Below, piece after piece: positions 13,018 to 22,608 of a DNA stretch of 22,608 bases (positions are counted from its first letter, which is position 1; every line of letters begins with the position of its first letter). The notes under the pieces were generated by a model. The model ran no database searches, was not told where the DNA came from, and saw only the letters and a program-made list of their open reading frames with translations. Position numbers and translations under genes: made by a program. Origin of the DNA: an uncultured Clostridia bacterium (lineage in GTDB: Bacteria; Bacillota_I; Bacilli_A; RF39; UBA660); the NCBI GenBank assembly GCA_947304495.1, contig CAMZBG010000018.1, positions 1 through 22,608 on the forward strand, written 5' to 3'.

Positions 13018-14424
13018 TTAATCACCATTATTAGCTAACTTAGGCAGCTCTACCTCATCACTACTACCATTATCACTATTATTCTCTGAAACTTCAGAAT
13101 GATCATCTTCAATTACATAGCCAAATCTATCAATCAGAACGTCCTCACTCATAGGAGTAAACTTAGGCTGTTTTAAAAGATCAAGCATTTTTTTGCCATC
13201 TTCTAGTTTCTTTCGCAATTCGAAAGACATTGACTCTATATTAACCAACTGATAAACATCCGCTGTTTCCAAATAAGAAAGCAATTCTCTTTTTACTACT
13301 GCACCGATCTTTTTAATCATATCTTTTTGAACCGCACCACCCAAACGTGATACACTCAATCCAAAATTCAACGCTGGCTTTTGACCTTTTTTAAACATTT
13401 TTTCAGATAAAACAAGCTGACCATCAGTAATAGAAATAATATTAGTAGAAATATAATCGGTAATATCTCCACCCTTAGTCTCCACTATTGGTAAAATAGT
13501 AATTGATCCACCATCCTTATGCTGACATCCTTTTTCTAACAATCTTGAATGAGTATAGAAAATATCTGCAGGATAAGCATCTCGTCCAGTATTCTTTTCT
13601 GATAATAGTGCTATTTCCCTACATGCATCAGCATGTTTTTTTAAATCGTCTATACATACCAAAACATCCCTTCCCTCACGCATATATACTTCTGCTATTG
13701 ATAAAGCAACATACGGAGTGAGCTTTATCAATGGAACTAAGTCATCATTAAATGAAGCAATTATTATCGTATAAGCATGAGCCCCTTTAGAAACCAATTT
13801 GGAATATAATCTCTTTAATTCTTTCTTGGTCTTACCTATAGCAACATATATACAAATAACATTCTTTCCCTTTTGATTAACTATTGTATCTAAACAAATT
13901 TGTGTTTTTCCAGTCTTCTTATCACCAATAATTAACTGACGTTGTCCTTTTCCTATAGGAAACATCAAATCTATTCCAGCTATACCCGTTTCCAAAGGTC
14001 TATTAACAGTACCTCTTTCCATAATTCCAATCTTCTTCGTCTCAATTGGAATAGTTATACTATTATTAATCCTTCTTCCTGTTAACTTATCAAAACCAAA
14101 CGAATCAATAATCATTCCCATTGAATCTTTAGAAAAAGATGCTTGGAGAACTTCACCAGTTGTTATTACCGAATTCCCTACTGCTATAGTTCCATTAGTC
14201 TTAACAAGTGAAATAATTACTTTATTAACTTCAATTTTATCAACATATCCAACATTTTCTTCATTACCAACAAATACTTTTTCGAAGAAAAATGCATCTT
14301 CTAAACCAACAACTTCAACAATAAAATTATTAATCTTTGTTACTTTTCCAGAATGATACATATTATTTCTATTAGCAATACTATCAATTTTCTTACTAAT
14401 AGCTTCACTTAAAGAATCTTGCAT
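13018..14424 (-). CDS. atpA: F1-type ATPase alpha subunit, C-terminally shortened
   Basis: The 468-residue protein is clearly F1 alpha. Features include RPLETGIAGIDLMFPIGKGQ (142-161), Walker A GDKKTGKT (167-174; usually GDRQTGKT), Walker B VLVCIDDLKKHA (D259, D260), the YPADIFYTHSRLLE segment and the arginine finger in FGLSVSRLGG (R360) that completes the beta active site. The C-terminal helical domain stops shortly after the conserved TPMS segment (about 424). The remaining residues form an acidic, Ser/Asn-rich tail, whereas a standard alpha (about 500-513) has many more helical residues there. The start has an AGGAAG site at good spacing. The loss could alter contacts with delta or the outer ring, or make a new docking tail; that is inference. 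Confidence 0.95.
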   Translation of the reverse strand: MQDSLSEAISKKIDSIANRNNMYHSGKVTKINNFIVEVVGLEDAFFFEKVFVGNEENVGYVDKIEVNKVIISLVKTNGTIAVGNSVITTGEVLQASFSKDSMGMIIDSFGFDKLTGRRINNSITIPIETKKIGIMERGTVNRPLETGIAGIDLMFPIGKGQRQLIIGDKKTGKTQICLDTIVNQKGKNVICIYVAIGKTKKELKRLYSKLVSKGAHAYTIIIASFNDDLVPLIKLTPYVALSIAEVYMREGRDVLVCIDDLKKHADACREIALLSEKNTGRDAYPADIFYTHSRLLEKGCQHKDGGSITILPIVETKGGDITDYISTNIISITDGQLVLSEKMFKKGQKPALNFGLSVSRLGGAVQKDMIKKIGAVVKRELLSYLETADVYQLVNIESMSFELRKKLEDGKKMLDLLKQPKFTPMSEDVLIDRFGYVIEDDHSEVSENNSDNGSSDEVELPKLANNGD

Positions 14425-14519
14425 AACAACTTCCTAGTATTATTTACAATAAAACACAATGGATAAGTGCTGTCCCATTATCATAAATAATCCTAATTCT
14501 CCCTTTTTATTTCCATATT
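14425..14519 (-). other. 95-bp gap between the b-delta and alpha genes
   Basis: This is the largest gap inside the operon. It holds the alpha ribosome site (AGGAAG, about eight bases before the ATG). It also contains weak, mutually exclusive short inverted repeats (AATGG/CCATT and GATAA/TTATC) and a 14-codon frame of no recognisable content. No promoter or terminator stands out. It may be an mRNA processing or stability element separating the excess membrane subunits from the F1 head, but nothing shows this. Confidence 0.3.
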
Positions 14520-15278
14520 CTATATACTATAATCAAATACTACTCCCTTATATTCAATCTTAAATCCTTCTGTTATTTTATCAGAATATACAGTTTCTAC
14601 ATACTCATCAATATCATTATATGACTTACTTTTATCTCCCACCAAAACTTTAATCTTTGGATTACTCTTTATTATAAGTTCCTCTACCTTTTCAACAAAT
14701 TTATTAATATTAAAGTTTTTCTTAACTAATATATTTTTTACTCTTTCCTTTTCAATATCACTTAACAATTCATTTACTATCACAAACTGTTCATTACTTT
14801 GAAATGTAGATATTTTATAAATAACATTAAATGAAAAATAACTTCTAATCTTTCTATATTCATTATACAACTGTTTACTATTATTTTCATGATTACTCTT
14901 AACCAACTTCTTTATAGCAGTTTCCACATCATAATTAAATCCATATTTAATTTTTCTATAAATCGTTTTAACGTTATCATCTTCTAAATCTGCAAAAACC
15001 GGTAATACAACTTCTTTATTATTATCTTCTATGTCTGCCGTCCTTTTTACAGTTTTAGACTTTAATTCTTCTATTTGTTCTTTTCTATTTGATATCTCAC
15101 CATTTAACTCATTAATCTTTTTTTCCTTATCTTCTATCAAGAAATCAAACTCTTGTAATCTATCAACAAAAATCTTTTTTATTAACAAATTTACCCTTTT
15201 ACTTATATAAAATAGTAATAAAGTAAATACCAAAAGCAGTATTACTACTACTCCAATTATTATAAATATTTCATTCAT
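14520..15278 (-). CDS. F-type ATPase b-delta-like fusion (peripheral stalk)
   Basis: The 252-residue protein has one N-terminal membrane helix (about 4-24) and a charged coiled coil (about 26-80), as in subunit b. A helical domain follows (about 95-205). The C-terminus, KITEGFKIEYKGVVFDYSI (234-252), resembles the end of delta, where an I-x-G-G-F-x-x-x-x-x-x-x-x-x-D-x-S pattern is usual. It therefore looks like b and delta joined in one chain, an arrangement also known in mycobacterial ATP synthases, and the gene order (c, then here, then alpha) fits both. It begins three bases after the c stop with no visible Shine-Dalgarno site, so it probably depends on coupling to c translation. The delta half is weak by eye and the b half is judged from architecture. 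Confidence 0.7.
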   Translation of the reverse strand: MNEIFIIIGVVVILLLVFTLLLFYISKRVNLLIKKIFVDRLQEFDFLIEDKEKKINELNGEISNRKEQIEELKSKTVKRTADIEDNNKEVVLPVFADLEDDNVKTIYRKIKYGFNYDVETAIKKLVKSNHENNSKQLYNEYRKIRSYFSFNVIYKISTFQSNEQFVIVNELLSDIEKERVKNILVKKNFNINKFVEKVEELIIKSNPKIKVLVGDKSKSYNDIDEYVETVYSDKITEGFKIEYKGVVFDYSI

Positions 15279-15281
15279 AAA

Positions 15282-15557
<276 letters not shown>

Positions 15558-15580
15558 TTATCTAATAATTAACAAAACTA

Positions 15581-17101
15581 TTATGGCATCGGAATTGCAA
15601 ATGATTTAACAATTCTATCATTAACATTTTTTCCATTATATACCGCTTCTTCAACACGTATTTCATACAAATTTGACTGTTCTAGTTTTAATCGCCCTTC
15701 AAATCCTTTTTCGCTTTTTATAGCCTCAGTATCAATAAGTACTTCATCTAACATATTACCACCAGCATATAAAACAATCTTACCAGATTCAAAAGCATAA
15801 TCAGAAGTCATTTTATAATTAAAATATACATAACCATTAGAAATCTTTTCTATTTTTAATGCATACTTTGTTTTAGTTGTTCTAACATTAATAACATCTT
15901 CAATATTATCAACTAAACTCTTTTCTCCAGTATCTTCATCCTTTACCACTTCTATATACCCCAAACTAATAGAATACTCACTGTTAGTAGCTAAACCAAC
16001 AATTCGATATTTTGTATCATATTTATCAAGAATTATCTTTTGAGTAGCAACTTCACCATTTATTTCCCCTGTCACTAACAAATACACAGCTTGATATTTA
16101 TTCTCAGGATCAGTTACTATATATGATACATCAATAAAAGTAGGATAAGAAATAGAACCCCTAAGACTAACTCTTTTCACCAAATTAGTTTTGTTCTTTG
16201 CTTGTACAGCATTATTAGAAGACGAATTACTTACTCCTCCATTATTATTAATAATTGTTTCACCATTATTAGTAGTATTATTATTAATTACCGTATTATT
16301 ATTCTGAATCACTTGATTATTAGCGTAAGATTTAATCTTATTATTACTAGCATACTGATTAAAATCGTTCACCAACTCATTATATGATTCAATTAATTTA
16401 TTAGAATCAAAGTTCAAGACATCTTCTTCTTTTTCTGGAACCACATATTCATTAGTACTACCAATAATAGCTTTTAAATCAATACTTTTTTCATCTACAA
16501 TTAATTTTTCATTGGCTATATCAAAAGTAAAATTACCAAAATATAAAATCATCGGATTAATAGTTTTAATATTAAGTACATCATTTAAAACAGAAGCATT
16601 TCCTTGTTTATCAATATATATCAACAAATACTTATTAGCAAATATCGATTTATCCTCATTATATATTTCATCTGCTACAATTAGATATACTCTATCTTCT
16701 AATTTATAAAAATATGGAACAGACAAATCATTTATAGTGGCGCTATCTTTTAACTTAGCAACATTACCATCTTTAAATACTTGATAATTATCGCCAAATA
16801 TAGTCAAAGTATCATTAGAAGTTTCATATACTACAGAACTTTTCCCTAATTTATAAGTATCTTGATTACTAGCTAAAAAGTAATAATCGCCACTCCATTT
16901 TTTTTCTATCCTTCCACCATTCTTAGTATCTATTTGATTTGAATCATTAGCAAACAATACAGTATTACTCGTAACAGCATAAACTTCTTTTCCCTTATTA
17001 CCAACCAATTTAACTGCGTAAACTAATAAACCAATAATTCCTAAAATAATAAGAGAAAAGACAACAATAAACACCTTATTCTTAAGATTTAATTTTCGCA
17101 T
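15581..17101 (-). CDS. N-anchored surface protein with Fn3-like C-terminus, 506 aa
   Basis: A short basic N-terminus and one membrane helix (about 10-30) are followed by a membrane-proximal beta-rich domain (about 40-215). A linker with an Asn/Thr/Ser-rich stretch follows (about 220-305, with many NNN runs), then two Fn3-like beta domains (about 310-410 and 412-506). It repeats the plan of the 1776-residue protein at smaller size and shares its proximal-domain pattern (YLLIYIDKQGN compared with YVYIEYVDGS). No LPXTG-type anchor is present, so attachment is by the N-terminal helix. Its start overlaps the upstream stop by one base (TAATG) with a G-rich ribosome site (AAGGGGGG). The next gene is ATPase c, 53 bases away. 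No enzyme motif is seen; a structural or adhesive role is inferred. Confidence 0.88.
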   Translation of the reverse strand: MRKLNLKNKVFIVVFSLIILGIIGLLVYAVKLVGNKGKEVYAVTSNTVLFANDSNQIDTKNGGRIEKKWSGDYYFLASNQDTYKLGKSSVVYETSNDTLTIFGDNYQVFKDGNVAKLKDSATINDLSVPYFYKLEDRVYLIVADEIYNEDKSIFANKYLLIYIDKQGNASVLNDVLNIKTINPMILYFGNFTFDIANEKLIVDEKSIDLKAIIGSTNEYVVPEKEEDVLNFDSNKLIESYNELVNDFNQYASNNKIKSYANNQVIQNNNTVINNNTTNNGETIINNNGGVSNSSSNNAVQAKNKTNLVKRVSLRGSISYPTFIDVSYIVTDPENKYQAVYLLVTGEINGEVATQKIILDKYDTKYRIVGLATNSEYSISLGYIEVVKDEDTGEKSLVDNIEDVINVRTTKTKYALKIEKISNGYVYFNYKMTSDYAFESGKIVLYAGGNMLDEVLIDTEAIKSEKGFEGRLKLEQSNLYEIRVEEAVYNGKNVNDRIVKSFAIPMP

Positions 17102-20100
17102 TATCCATTCCCCCCTTCATAGTAATCGAATTCTGCACTTTCTATCAAATCTCCATCACGATAGAAATTTAATGATAAAGTATATACTGCTCCAGGAAGA
17201 TAATCATCATCATTAAGTAACAATGAATAATAATATAAATCCGTAGTCGGTTCATACCTTGCAGAAAAAGTCTCATTCCTAGATAAGAAGAATCCGGTCT
17301 CCATTGAAGAAATATTATATGTAACTGAAGTTATATCATTTAAATTAAATGAATCAGCAAAAACTAAGTTCAGATGAGTTCCATCATCATCAGTCATATT
17401 CTGTAACATTACAGTTCCTAAATAAATATTTCCGCCATATCTAACTGAACGGCTCTTAGTAAGAGGAGTAAAATTTCTTCCTTTATTAGTATAATCAGCA
17501 CTAGCTGTAACCACAAACTTATAAACTTCACCATAAACCAAATTATACTGTGAAACATCAAAAGTAAATCTCTTATAGGTGTTTCCTATAGAAACATTTT
17601 CAGTTGAAGCAACAACTTGATCATTGCTATCTAATAATGTAATAGTATAACTATCATTAACAATAACTTTACTAGGATCATTTACACTAACTCTAAAGAA
17701 TATTGAAGAATCCGTCTTACCAGAAGAAATTCCAATATACGGCTCTTCATAACTTCCTATAGTAAACTCTCTACTATAAGAACCCAATTCAATATTAACA
17801 ACTTCACCATTCTCTGTATAACTACCCATAGGAGTAATTACAATCCTATAAGTTCCTTCATACTCAATCTCATTATTAGGAGATGGAGAAGCATCAACAT
17901 TAATATTCATCGTCCTAAAGAAAGCCCTACTACTAGGTATCGTAATATCAGTAGGAACAAAAGAACCACCTTGATACTTATATAACTTATAATCAATCGA
18001 ATCATAACCAACCAAAGTATCTAAATTAAATGAAATAACAAGGTCTTTATTACGATAAGATGTAGCAACTAACTCGGCTTGAATATTAGTCACTCCAACC
18101 TCAGATAAGGTATAGAAATGATAATTTACTCCCATAACTTTTTGATTAACATCATACAAGTATATTTTTTCATAAGCACCAGTATCAGAATTGAAAACAT
18201 AAACATAAAAATTAACATAATAATTCGTCTTAGGCTGTAAATTATTAATCTCAATTGGTGAATCAAACGCAGAAATATTCTTTGTCAAAGTCGTTAAGAA
18301 GGTAGAATTTATACCATTACTATCAGTCTCATACAAATCAATATATACTAGATTTTCTCTTATATTACTATATTCCGTACTATATAGATGAGCATTAAGC
18401 TTTACGCTGGTTAAAAATGAAGTGACATCAATTTTATTATTTTTATGTAAAGAAATACCTGGAATAATATAATCAAATTGCATAACGTTATTAGATGAAG
18501 CTAAATTTTCCGTTCTTATCTCCTTTAACAAAACATTATTGTTATCATAAACAACACCAGTTTGATCCATCTTAAAACTAACTGTATGATTTACACCCTT
18601 CATAGTTCTAATTTGCATCGATTCATTAGTAAAATCAGTATTAACAGTCATTAAATTACCATATATAGAACTAGATTGTACCAACTTAGAAGATGAAGAA
18701 ACATTAAAATAATTACCATATGTATCATAAGTACCTTTTTGAATAGCTTTATACTCACTAGGAACATCAAAACCAGTATTTCCACTATCATAATACGCCT
18801 TAACCTCAATTTTTACCGGAGTAGAAATATATTCTGAAATATCCATATAGTTTAAAACTATGCTTCCAGATGATATATCTTGTTTCTCAAACTTTTTCAC
18901 ACCCAATTGTTGTAATTTTACAGGGTCAGTCGGAGTTATAATTACATCAGCAGCAGCTATTCTCGCTACCACTGACGCATTTTCAGAATAATTATCAACT
19001 GATATAATCACCTTATTAACATCATTACTCAAGCTATAACGAAGCCCTAAATTATTTCTAAAGCCATAGAAATACTGACTAGTCAAAGCCACATATCCAG
19101 GCTCAGCACTCTTCTGTAGTTGTTCTTTTTTACGAATAGTCAATATATTAGAAGAACTAAGACCTGTAAAGGTTACTGCCTGAAAATCTTCATTATACGA
19201 AATATCAGCTGATGACAAAGGATTAACATCCGCATTTTTAAACCCGTACAACTTACCATCATATATAGCATGATCAATATCTTTATACTTATACTTCCAA
19301 GTAAAAGTTGAAGCATCACTTACTGATGGATATAAAACAAAACTACTAACTTGTTTTAAAGGACTAAGCGTTTCGCTTTTCAAGACCACCGTCGAATCAA
19401 TAGATGTAGGATAAACCGTTTCAGCAGTACCATCTTTATCCATATCCAAATAAGCTTCATATGAGAAATAATAATCATTACCTCTTCTTAGCATATCACT
19501 ATCCAACGTATTAGCATCTGTTCCGTCTCCAACCATATAAACAGAAGGTTTTAAATTACCAGAAGCATCAAAATTAATACTTCTATCTAACCCCGGAACC
19601 ATTTCATATTCATCAGTCGCAGGATTATAACGCCATACATGATAAACAACATATTTCCCTGTTTTACTAGAATTATCATAATCTGCTATAACATTATAAC
19701 CAACAAGAGTATTAGGAAGCAACTCATCATTATACTCTATATTAAAACTATCAGCATTTCTATTATAAATACTATTTACAACCATCTGTGCCTCATTAGG
19801 ATCTGGTAAACTAGGAATATAATTATTAACTTGGAAATGGAACACATTATTTGTAATAGGTATTATATTAGAATCATATCCTGTATAATCGTAAGATCCA
19901 TCTATTACTAAAGTATAAGTTTTTTGTTTAAAATCTGAGTTTTCCTTATTAAAGAATTTAGCATCTATAACTGCAGAAGCATCATAAAACATTGATTTTA
20001 ATACGCTTGTATACTCATCATCGTCAGTATCTATAGTCTTCTTATAGGTTTCAACTCTACCTTCAGTAGTTGATCCTTGATATAAAGTAAATGTAAGTGA

Positions 20101-22431
20101 AGATAACGTACTAGCTTCAAAGCTTGCATCTTCCTCATCATTAGCCAAAGAGAAACTCAAAGAGAAAACATCATCATAAGAACCATTATCACCAAATACT
20201 GCTGTTAAAGACTTAGGAGATTTTGTTTGTACCTTAACACTTCCAATATATGTTTCCGTAGCAGTTGGATTACCGTCTTGTAGATTTATACTGGCATAAA
20301 CATCAAATGTATACGTTTCATTAGCCCTTAGATAATTTACATTTATCGGAATCGCATTTCTATCCGTAGAAGCTGTTATAGAACGAGTTTCATAAGCATC
20401 TACAGAGTTTTTATAAACTATTCTATATGTATCACTCATTATTGTATTAGAAGGATCATCAACAATTATAGTTCCATTTATTTGCTCCCAAGTAACAGAC
20501 GATTCTTCCCAACGAACACTAGGGAATGTAACTCCATCAATTTGCATTGTTGTTCCCAAATCAAATGAATATTCAATATCTTTTTCATTATCATTAAATA
20601 AAACAATTAGTTTATAAGTATAAGCTACTCCATGATGTATATTTATATCATCTACAGCAACATCTGCTTCAACCAAAGTATCTTTTTCAACCACAACTAT
20701 TGGCTTTTCATTAGTAATATTTTGCCTTACATCATAGACTTCATATCTATAGCCCTTAATACCATAATCGCTATCTTTTACCCCTTTAACACTAAGTTCA
20801 AAGGCAGAACGGCTTTTACTTACAGCATATTCCAAATCTCCAACTGTTGGTGCAACCTTTAAAGTTGAAATATTCTCCTTCTGAGAAAAGCCATCATTTA
20901 CAATAATTCCCGATGATAGAATATCATAAAGTTTAACCATATAAGTCGTATTACTATCTAAGTTAGCAAATTGAACCCTGTTAGTATTATTTACAGAAAA
21001 ATCAACGCCTTGATAATCAATAAGCTTACCATCGCTATCAAATATACCTAAAGTTGCCATCGAAACATTTGAATAACTTTCGCGATTTACATCTATAACT
21101 ATAGAAGTCGCAGTTGCATACGCCTTTTCAAAATAAACCCCCAATGATTCTGTTCTAAATATTTTAGATATAAAAGTCTTATCATACTCTACATCATCAA
21201 CTTTATAAGGAGCTTTGGCCGTTAAAGTATATTCCGTGTCTGGTTTTAAATCCGGATAAGAAACATACCCAAATAAATCTCCCGCTTCTATCGAAGATTC
21301 ATATACAACCTTAGAAGTCGCATTCTCTATAATTCTAATCTGTGTAGGTCCAGAGATTAATGAATCATCGTCTTGAATTTCAAAAGAAGCATCAAGAGAT
21401 AAAGCATCGATAGACAATTTAGTAACCTTATAAACAGGTTCTTTAGATTCCTTATCTTCACTTTCTACTTCCTCTACACTATTATCAGTTATACTACCAT
21501 CACTATTTATAACCCCGCCAGGATTATTTTCAGTATTTTCAGATCCATTCCCGCTTACATTATTAGTAGTTGTAGTACTACTATTACTATCATCTATTTG
21601 CTCATCATCTTTACTTAGTATTTCTTTACTGTTAGGTTCTTCAATAATAGCTTTTTCAACCTCTTTTTTCTCTTCCACCAATACGTCTATATTTCCATCA
21701 TGATTGATAACAAGATTAGATAAAGAAATATATTTTACTCCAGATTTACTAATGCTTTCTTCTTTTAGATTAATTGTAATATCCCCAACAACCACGTTAG
21801 CATTTTCTGTAATAGTTTGATAATAATTAGCATCATTATATAGTTTTATAATTGAACCATCTACATATTCTATATAAACATAAGAACCAAAATCAACCAC
21901 TTCATCACTAGCTAAAGTAGCCCTAACACTTTCTCCTGCTATCAAGAATTTATTATCAGTTATTCGAAGTAATAATGGTTCAAAAGTTATATCTCCATTA
22001 TCAATAGTTTTAATACTATACTTTTTATCATTATAACTAATAGTAGAATTCTTAAAAATATTATAATAAAAAATAATAGGCATATCGATAGAATTCAAAT
22101 TAATACCAACCGTGTTTTTTAATACCAATAAAGATTTATCTTGAAAATGCATTACAGTAGAATTATCAACTTTAACCTTCTTATCATTTGAAACAAAACT
22201 AACCATATCATCATATTTTTTATAATTATAAACATCTCCACTATTAAACGTAATAACTTCAGATTTAGTCGCCTTACTATTCAACACTAAAGCATAACCG
22301 TCAAAAGAAAACTGTCCTGATTCTGCATTTATATTTCTTCTGACTACATTTACACCATAAAAAATACTACTTATAACAACAATAAGAAATAAAAAATAAA
22401 TAAATCTAGTCTTCTTCATCTTATTTTCCAT
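17101..22431 (-). CDS. large N-anchored surface protein with multiple Fn3-like domains, 1776 aa
   Basis: This is the first gene of the operon. It has a basic N-terminus, one membrane helix (about 10-30), a membrane-proximal beta domain (about 38-250), a long acidic Ser/Thr/Asn-rich linker (about 255-335) and then beta-sandwich domains to the end. At least ten Fn3-like signatures (such as LKPDTEY, LDSNTTY, LRANETY, LQPKTNY) occur near residues 400, 487, 604, 707, 843, 984, 1405, 1529, 1634 and 1747. No catalytic motif or wall-sorting signal is evident. Met1 lies three bases after AGGA and Met5 (22417-22419) fifteen bases after it; neither spacing is ideal, so the start is uncertain by four residues. 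It is likely an elongated fibre or adhesin. Its place in the same transcript as an F1 motor is the unusual point. Confidence 0.9.
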   Translation of the reverse strand: MENKMKKTRFIYFLFLIVVISSIFYGVNVVRRNINAESGQFSFDGYALVLNSKATKSEVITFNSGDVYNYKKYDDMVSFVSNDKKVKVDNSTVMHFQDKSLLVLKNTVGINLNSIDMPIIFYYNIFKNSTISYNDKKYSIKTIDNGDITFEPLLLRITDNKFLIAGESVRATLASDEVVDFGSYVYIEYVDGSIIKLYNDANYYQTITENANVVVGDITINLKEESISKSGVKYISLSNLVINHDGNIDVLVEEKKEVEKAIIEEPNSKEILSKDDEQIDDSNSSTTTTNNVSGNGSENTENNPGGVINSDGSITDNSVEEVESEDKESKEPVYKVTKLSIDALSLDASFEIQDDDSLISGPTQIRIIENATSKVVYESSIEAGDLFGYVSYPDLKPDTEYTLTAKAPYKVDDVEYDKTFISKIFRTESLGVYFEKAYATATSIVIDVNRESYSNVSMATLGIFDSDGKLIDYQGVDFSVNNTNRVQFANLDSNTTYMVKLYDILSSGIIVNDGFSQKENISTLKVAPTVGDLEYAVSKSRSAFELSVKGVKDSDYGIKGYRYEVYDVRQNITNEKPIVVVEKDTLVEADVAVDDINIHHGVAYTYKLIVLFNDNEKDIEYSFDLGTTMQIDGVTFPSVRWEESSVTWEQINGTIIVDDPSNTIMSDTYRIVYKNSVDAYETRSITASTDRNAIPINVNYLRANETYTFDVYASINLQDGNPTATETYIGSVKVQTKSPKSLTAVFGDNGSYDDVFSLSFSLANDEEDASFEASTLSSLTFTLYQGSTTEGRVETYKKTIDTDDDEYTSVLKSMFYDASAVIDAKFFNKENSDFKQKTYTLVIDGSYDYTGYDSNIIPITNNVFHFQVNNYIPSLPDPNEAQMVVNSIYNRNADSFNIEYNDELLPNTLVGYNVIADYDNSSKTGKYVVYHVWRYNPATDEYEMVPGLDRSINFDASGNLKPSVYMVGDGTDANTLDSDMLRRGNDYYFSYEAYLDMDKDGTAETVYPTSIDSTVVLKSETLSPLKQVSSFVLYPSVSDASTFTWKYKYKDIDHAIYDGKLYGFKNADVNPLSSADISYNEDFQAVTFTGLSSSNILTIRKKEQLQKSAEPGYVALTSQYFYGFRNNLGLRYSLSNDVNKVIISVDNYSENASVVARIAAADVIITPTDPVKLQQLGVKKFEKQDISSGSIVLNYMDISEYISTPVKIEVKAYYDSGNTGFDVPSEYKAIQKGTYDTYGNYFNVSSSSKLVQSSSIYGNLMTVNTDFTNESMQIRTMKGVNHTVSFKMDQTGVVYDNNNVLLKEIRTENLASSNNVMQFDYIIPGISLHKNNKIDVTSFLTSVKLNAHLYSTEYSNIRENLVYIDLYETDSNGINSTFLTTLTKNISAFDSPIEINNLQPKTNYYVNFYVYVFNSDTGAYEKIYLYDVNQKVMGVNYHFYTLSEVGVTNIQAELVATSYRNKDLVISFNLDTLVGYDSIDYKLYKYQGGSFVPTDITIPSSRAFFRTMNINVDASPSPNNEIEYEGTYRIVITPMGSYTENGEVVNIELGSYSREFTIGSYEEPYIGISSGKTDSSIFFRVSVNDPSKVIVNDSYTITLLDSNDQVVASTENVSIGNTYKRFTFDVSQYNLVYGEVYKFVVTASADYTNKGRNFTPLTKSRSVRYGGNIYLGTVMLQNMTDDDGTHLNLVFADSFNLNDITSVTYNISSMETGFFLSRNETFSARYEPTTDLYYYSLLLNDDDYLPGAVYTLSLNFYRDGDLIESAEFDYYEGGNG

Positions 22432-22458
22432 CTTTCCTACAGTACTCCATACTATTAT

Positions 22459-22473
22459 AAGTATATCATACTT
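22459..22473. repeat. short inverted repeat overlapping the operon -10
   Basis: AAGTAT-ATC-ATACTT is a perfect 6-bp inverted repeat that covers the predicted -10 hexamer. Related half-sites lie nearby: AGTACT at 22441-22446 and ATACT at 22449-22453, with AAGTAC further upstream near 22500. This could be an operator, but AT-rich DNA gives such matches often. Confidence 0.35.
22460..22468 (-). promoter_or_regulatory. extended -10 promoter for the ATPase-surface protein operon
   Basis: On the minus strand the sequence reads TGATATACT, an extended -10 (TGnTATAnT type), with only a weak -35 (TTTTAA at 17 bp) inside a T-rich tract. Predicted transcription starts near 22453, giving a leader of roughly 20 nt before the 22431 start. 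No other credible promoter was found within the operon, so it may drive the whole unit of more than 22 kb. Confidence 0.55.
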
Positions 22474-22537
22474 TTACTCATTTTAAAAAAAATATTACAA
22501 AAGTACAAAAATAAAATGCAACTCTACGATAAGTTTA

Positions 22538-22566
22538 TTGTTATTTAAAAAAGATAATGCTATTCT
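22538..22566 (+). promoter_or_regulatory. divergent sigma-A-type promoter
   Basis: TTGTTA (22538-22543) and TATTCT (22561-22566) are separated by exactly 17 bp, with TG at the extended -10 position (TGCTATTCT). It points at the plus-strand gene starting at 22584. The leader would be only about 11 nt and would include the AGGTGA ribosome site almost at its 5' end. Confidence 0.55.
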
Positions 22567-22583
22567 CATTATAGGTGATATAA

Positions 22584-22608
22584 ATGAATTATGATAATAA
22601 AAAACTAA
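22584..22608 (+). CDS. start of a divergent gene, cut by the window edge
   Basis: An ATG at 22584-22586 follows AGGTGA at suitable spacing and a good divergent promoter. Only eight codons are visible (MNYDNKKL), so no function can be given. It could be a regulator of the divergent operon or an unrelated neighbour. Confidence 0.5.

Noticed and set aside
14437..14481. A 14-codon frame (MIMGQHLSIVFYCK) upstream of alpha
   Set aside because: Too short to support, no clear ribosome site at good spacing, and no leader-peptide features such as regulatory codons or an attenuator.

Overview
The window is very AT-rich and almost entirely coded on the minus strand. It looks like one long operon from a low-GC, Bacillota- or Mycoplasmatota-like bacterium. 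Shine-Dalgarno sites are clear at most starts. The long frames stay open under the standard code, with tryptophan always TGG, so this does not read like a Mycoplasma that uses TGA for tryptophan. No closer identification is possible from sequence alone.

Layout in transcription order (right to left): a divergent promoter region (about 22432-22583) separates a barely started plus-strand gene at the right edge from the operon. The operon encodes a 1776-residue membrane-anchored surface protein with many fibronectin-III-like domains and a 506-residue relative of it. A block with the canonical F-type ATP synthase order follows: c, fused b-delta, alpha, gamma, beta, epsilon. Then come a 169-residue multi-pass membrane protein, a 257-residue single-pass protein, and a giant surface protein of more than 3092 residues (Fn3-like, jelly-roll, GLUG-repeat beta-solenoid and LamG regions) that runs off the left edge. 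Gaps within the operon are 95 bp or less, and several junctions are overlapping or 1-3 nt apart.

The main result is that this does not look like an ordinary ATP synthase. Catalytic beta residues and the alpha arginine finger are intact, so ATP hydrolysis is plausible. The c subunit aligns without gaps to known c subunits, but serine sits where the essential ion-binding Asp/Glu should be, and neither membrane helix contains any acidic residue. Epsilon lacks its C-terminal helical domain, alpha has lost most of its C-terminal helices, and no normal subunit a is present, although the 169-residue protein carries an LRLxNN motif resembling the subunit-a arginine helix. Four single-pass proteins in the same operon share a topology: short basic cytoplasmic N-terminus, one helix, a roughly 200-residue membrane-proximal beta domain, and (in three) a linker followed by a long exterior.

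My working hypothesis is a repurposed F1-type rotary motor that uses ATP to act on giant adhesive surface proteins rather than to pump ions. This resembles, but is not the same as, the F1-like ATPases of mycoplasmas linked to gliding or to immunoglobulin processing. The motor-surface coupling is inference from operon structure and lost residues; nothing here demonstrates motility or any particular substrate.
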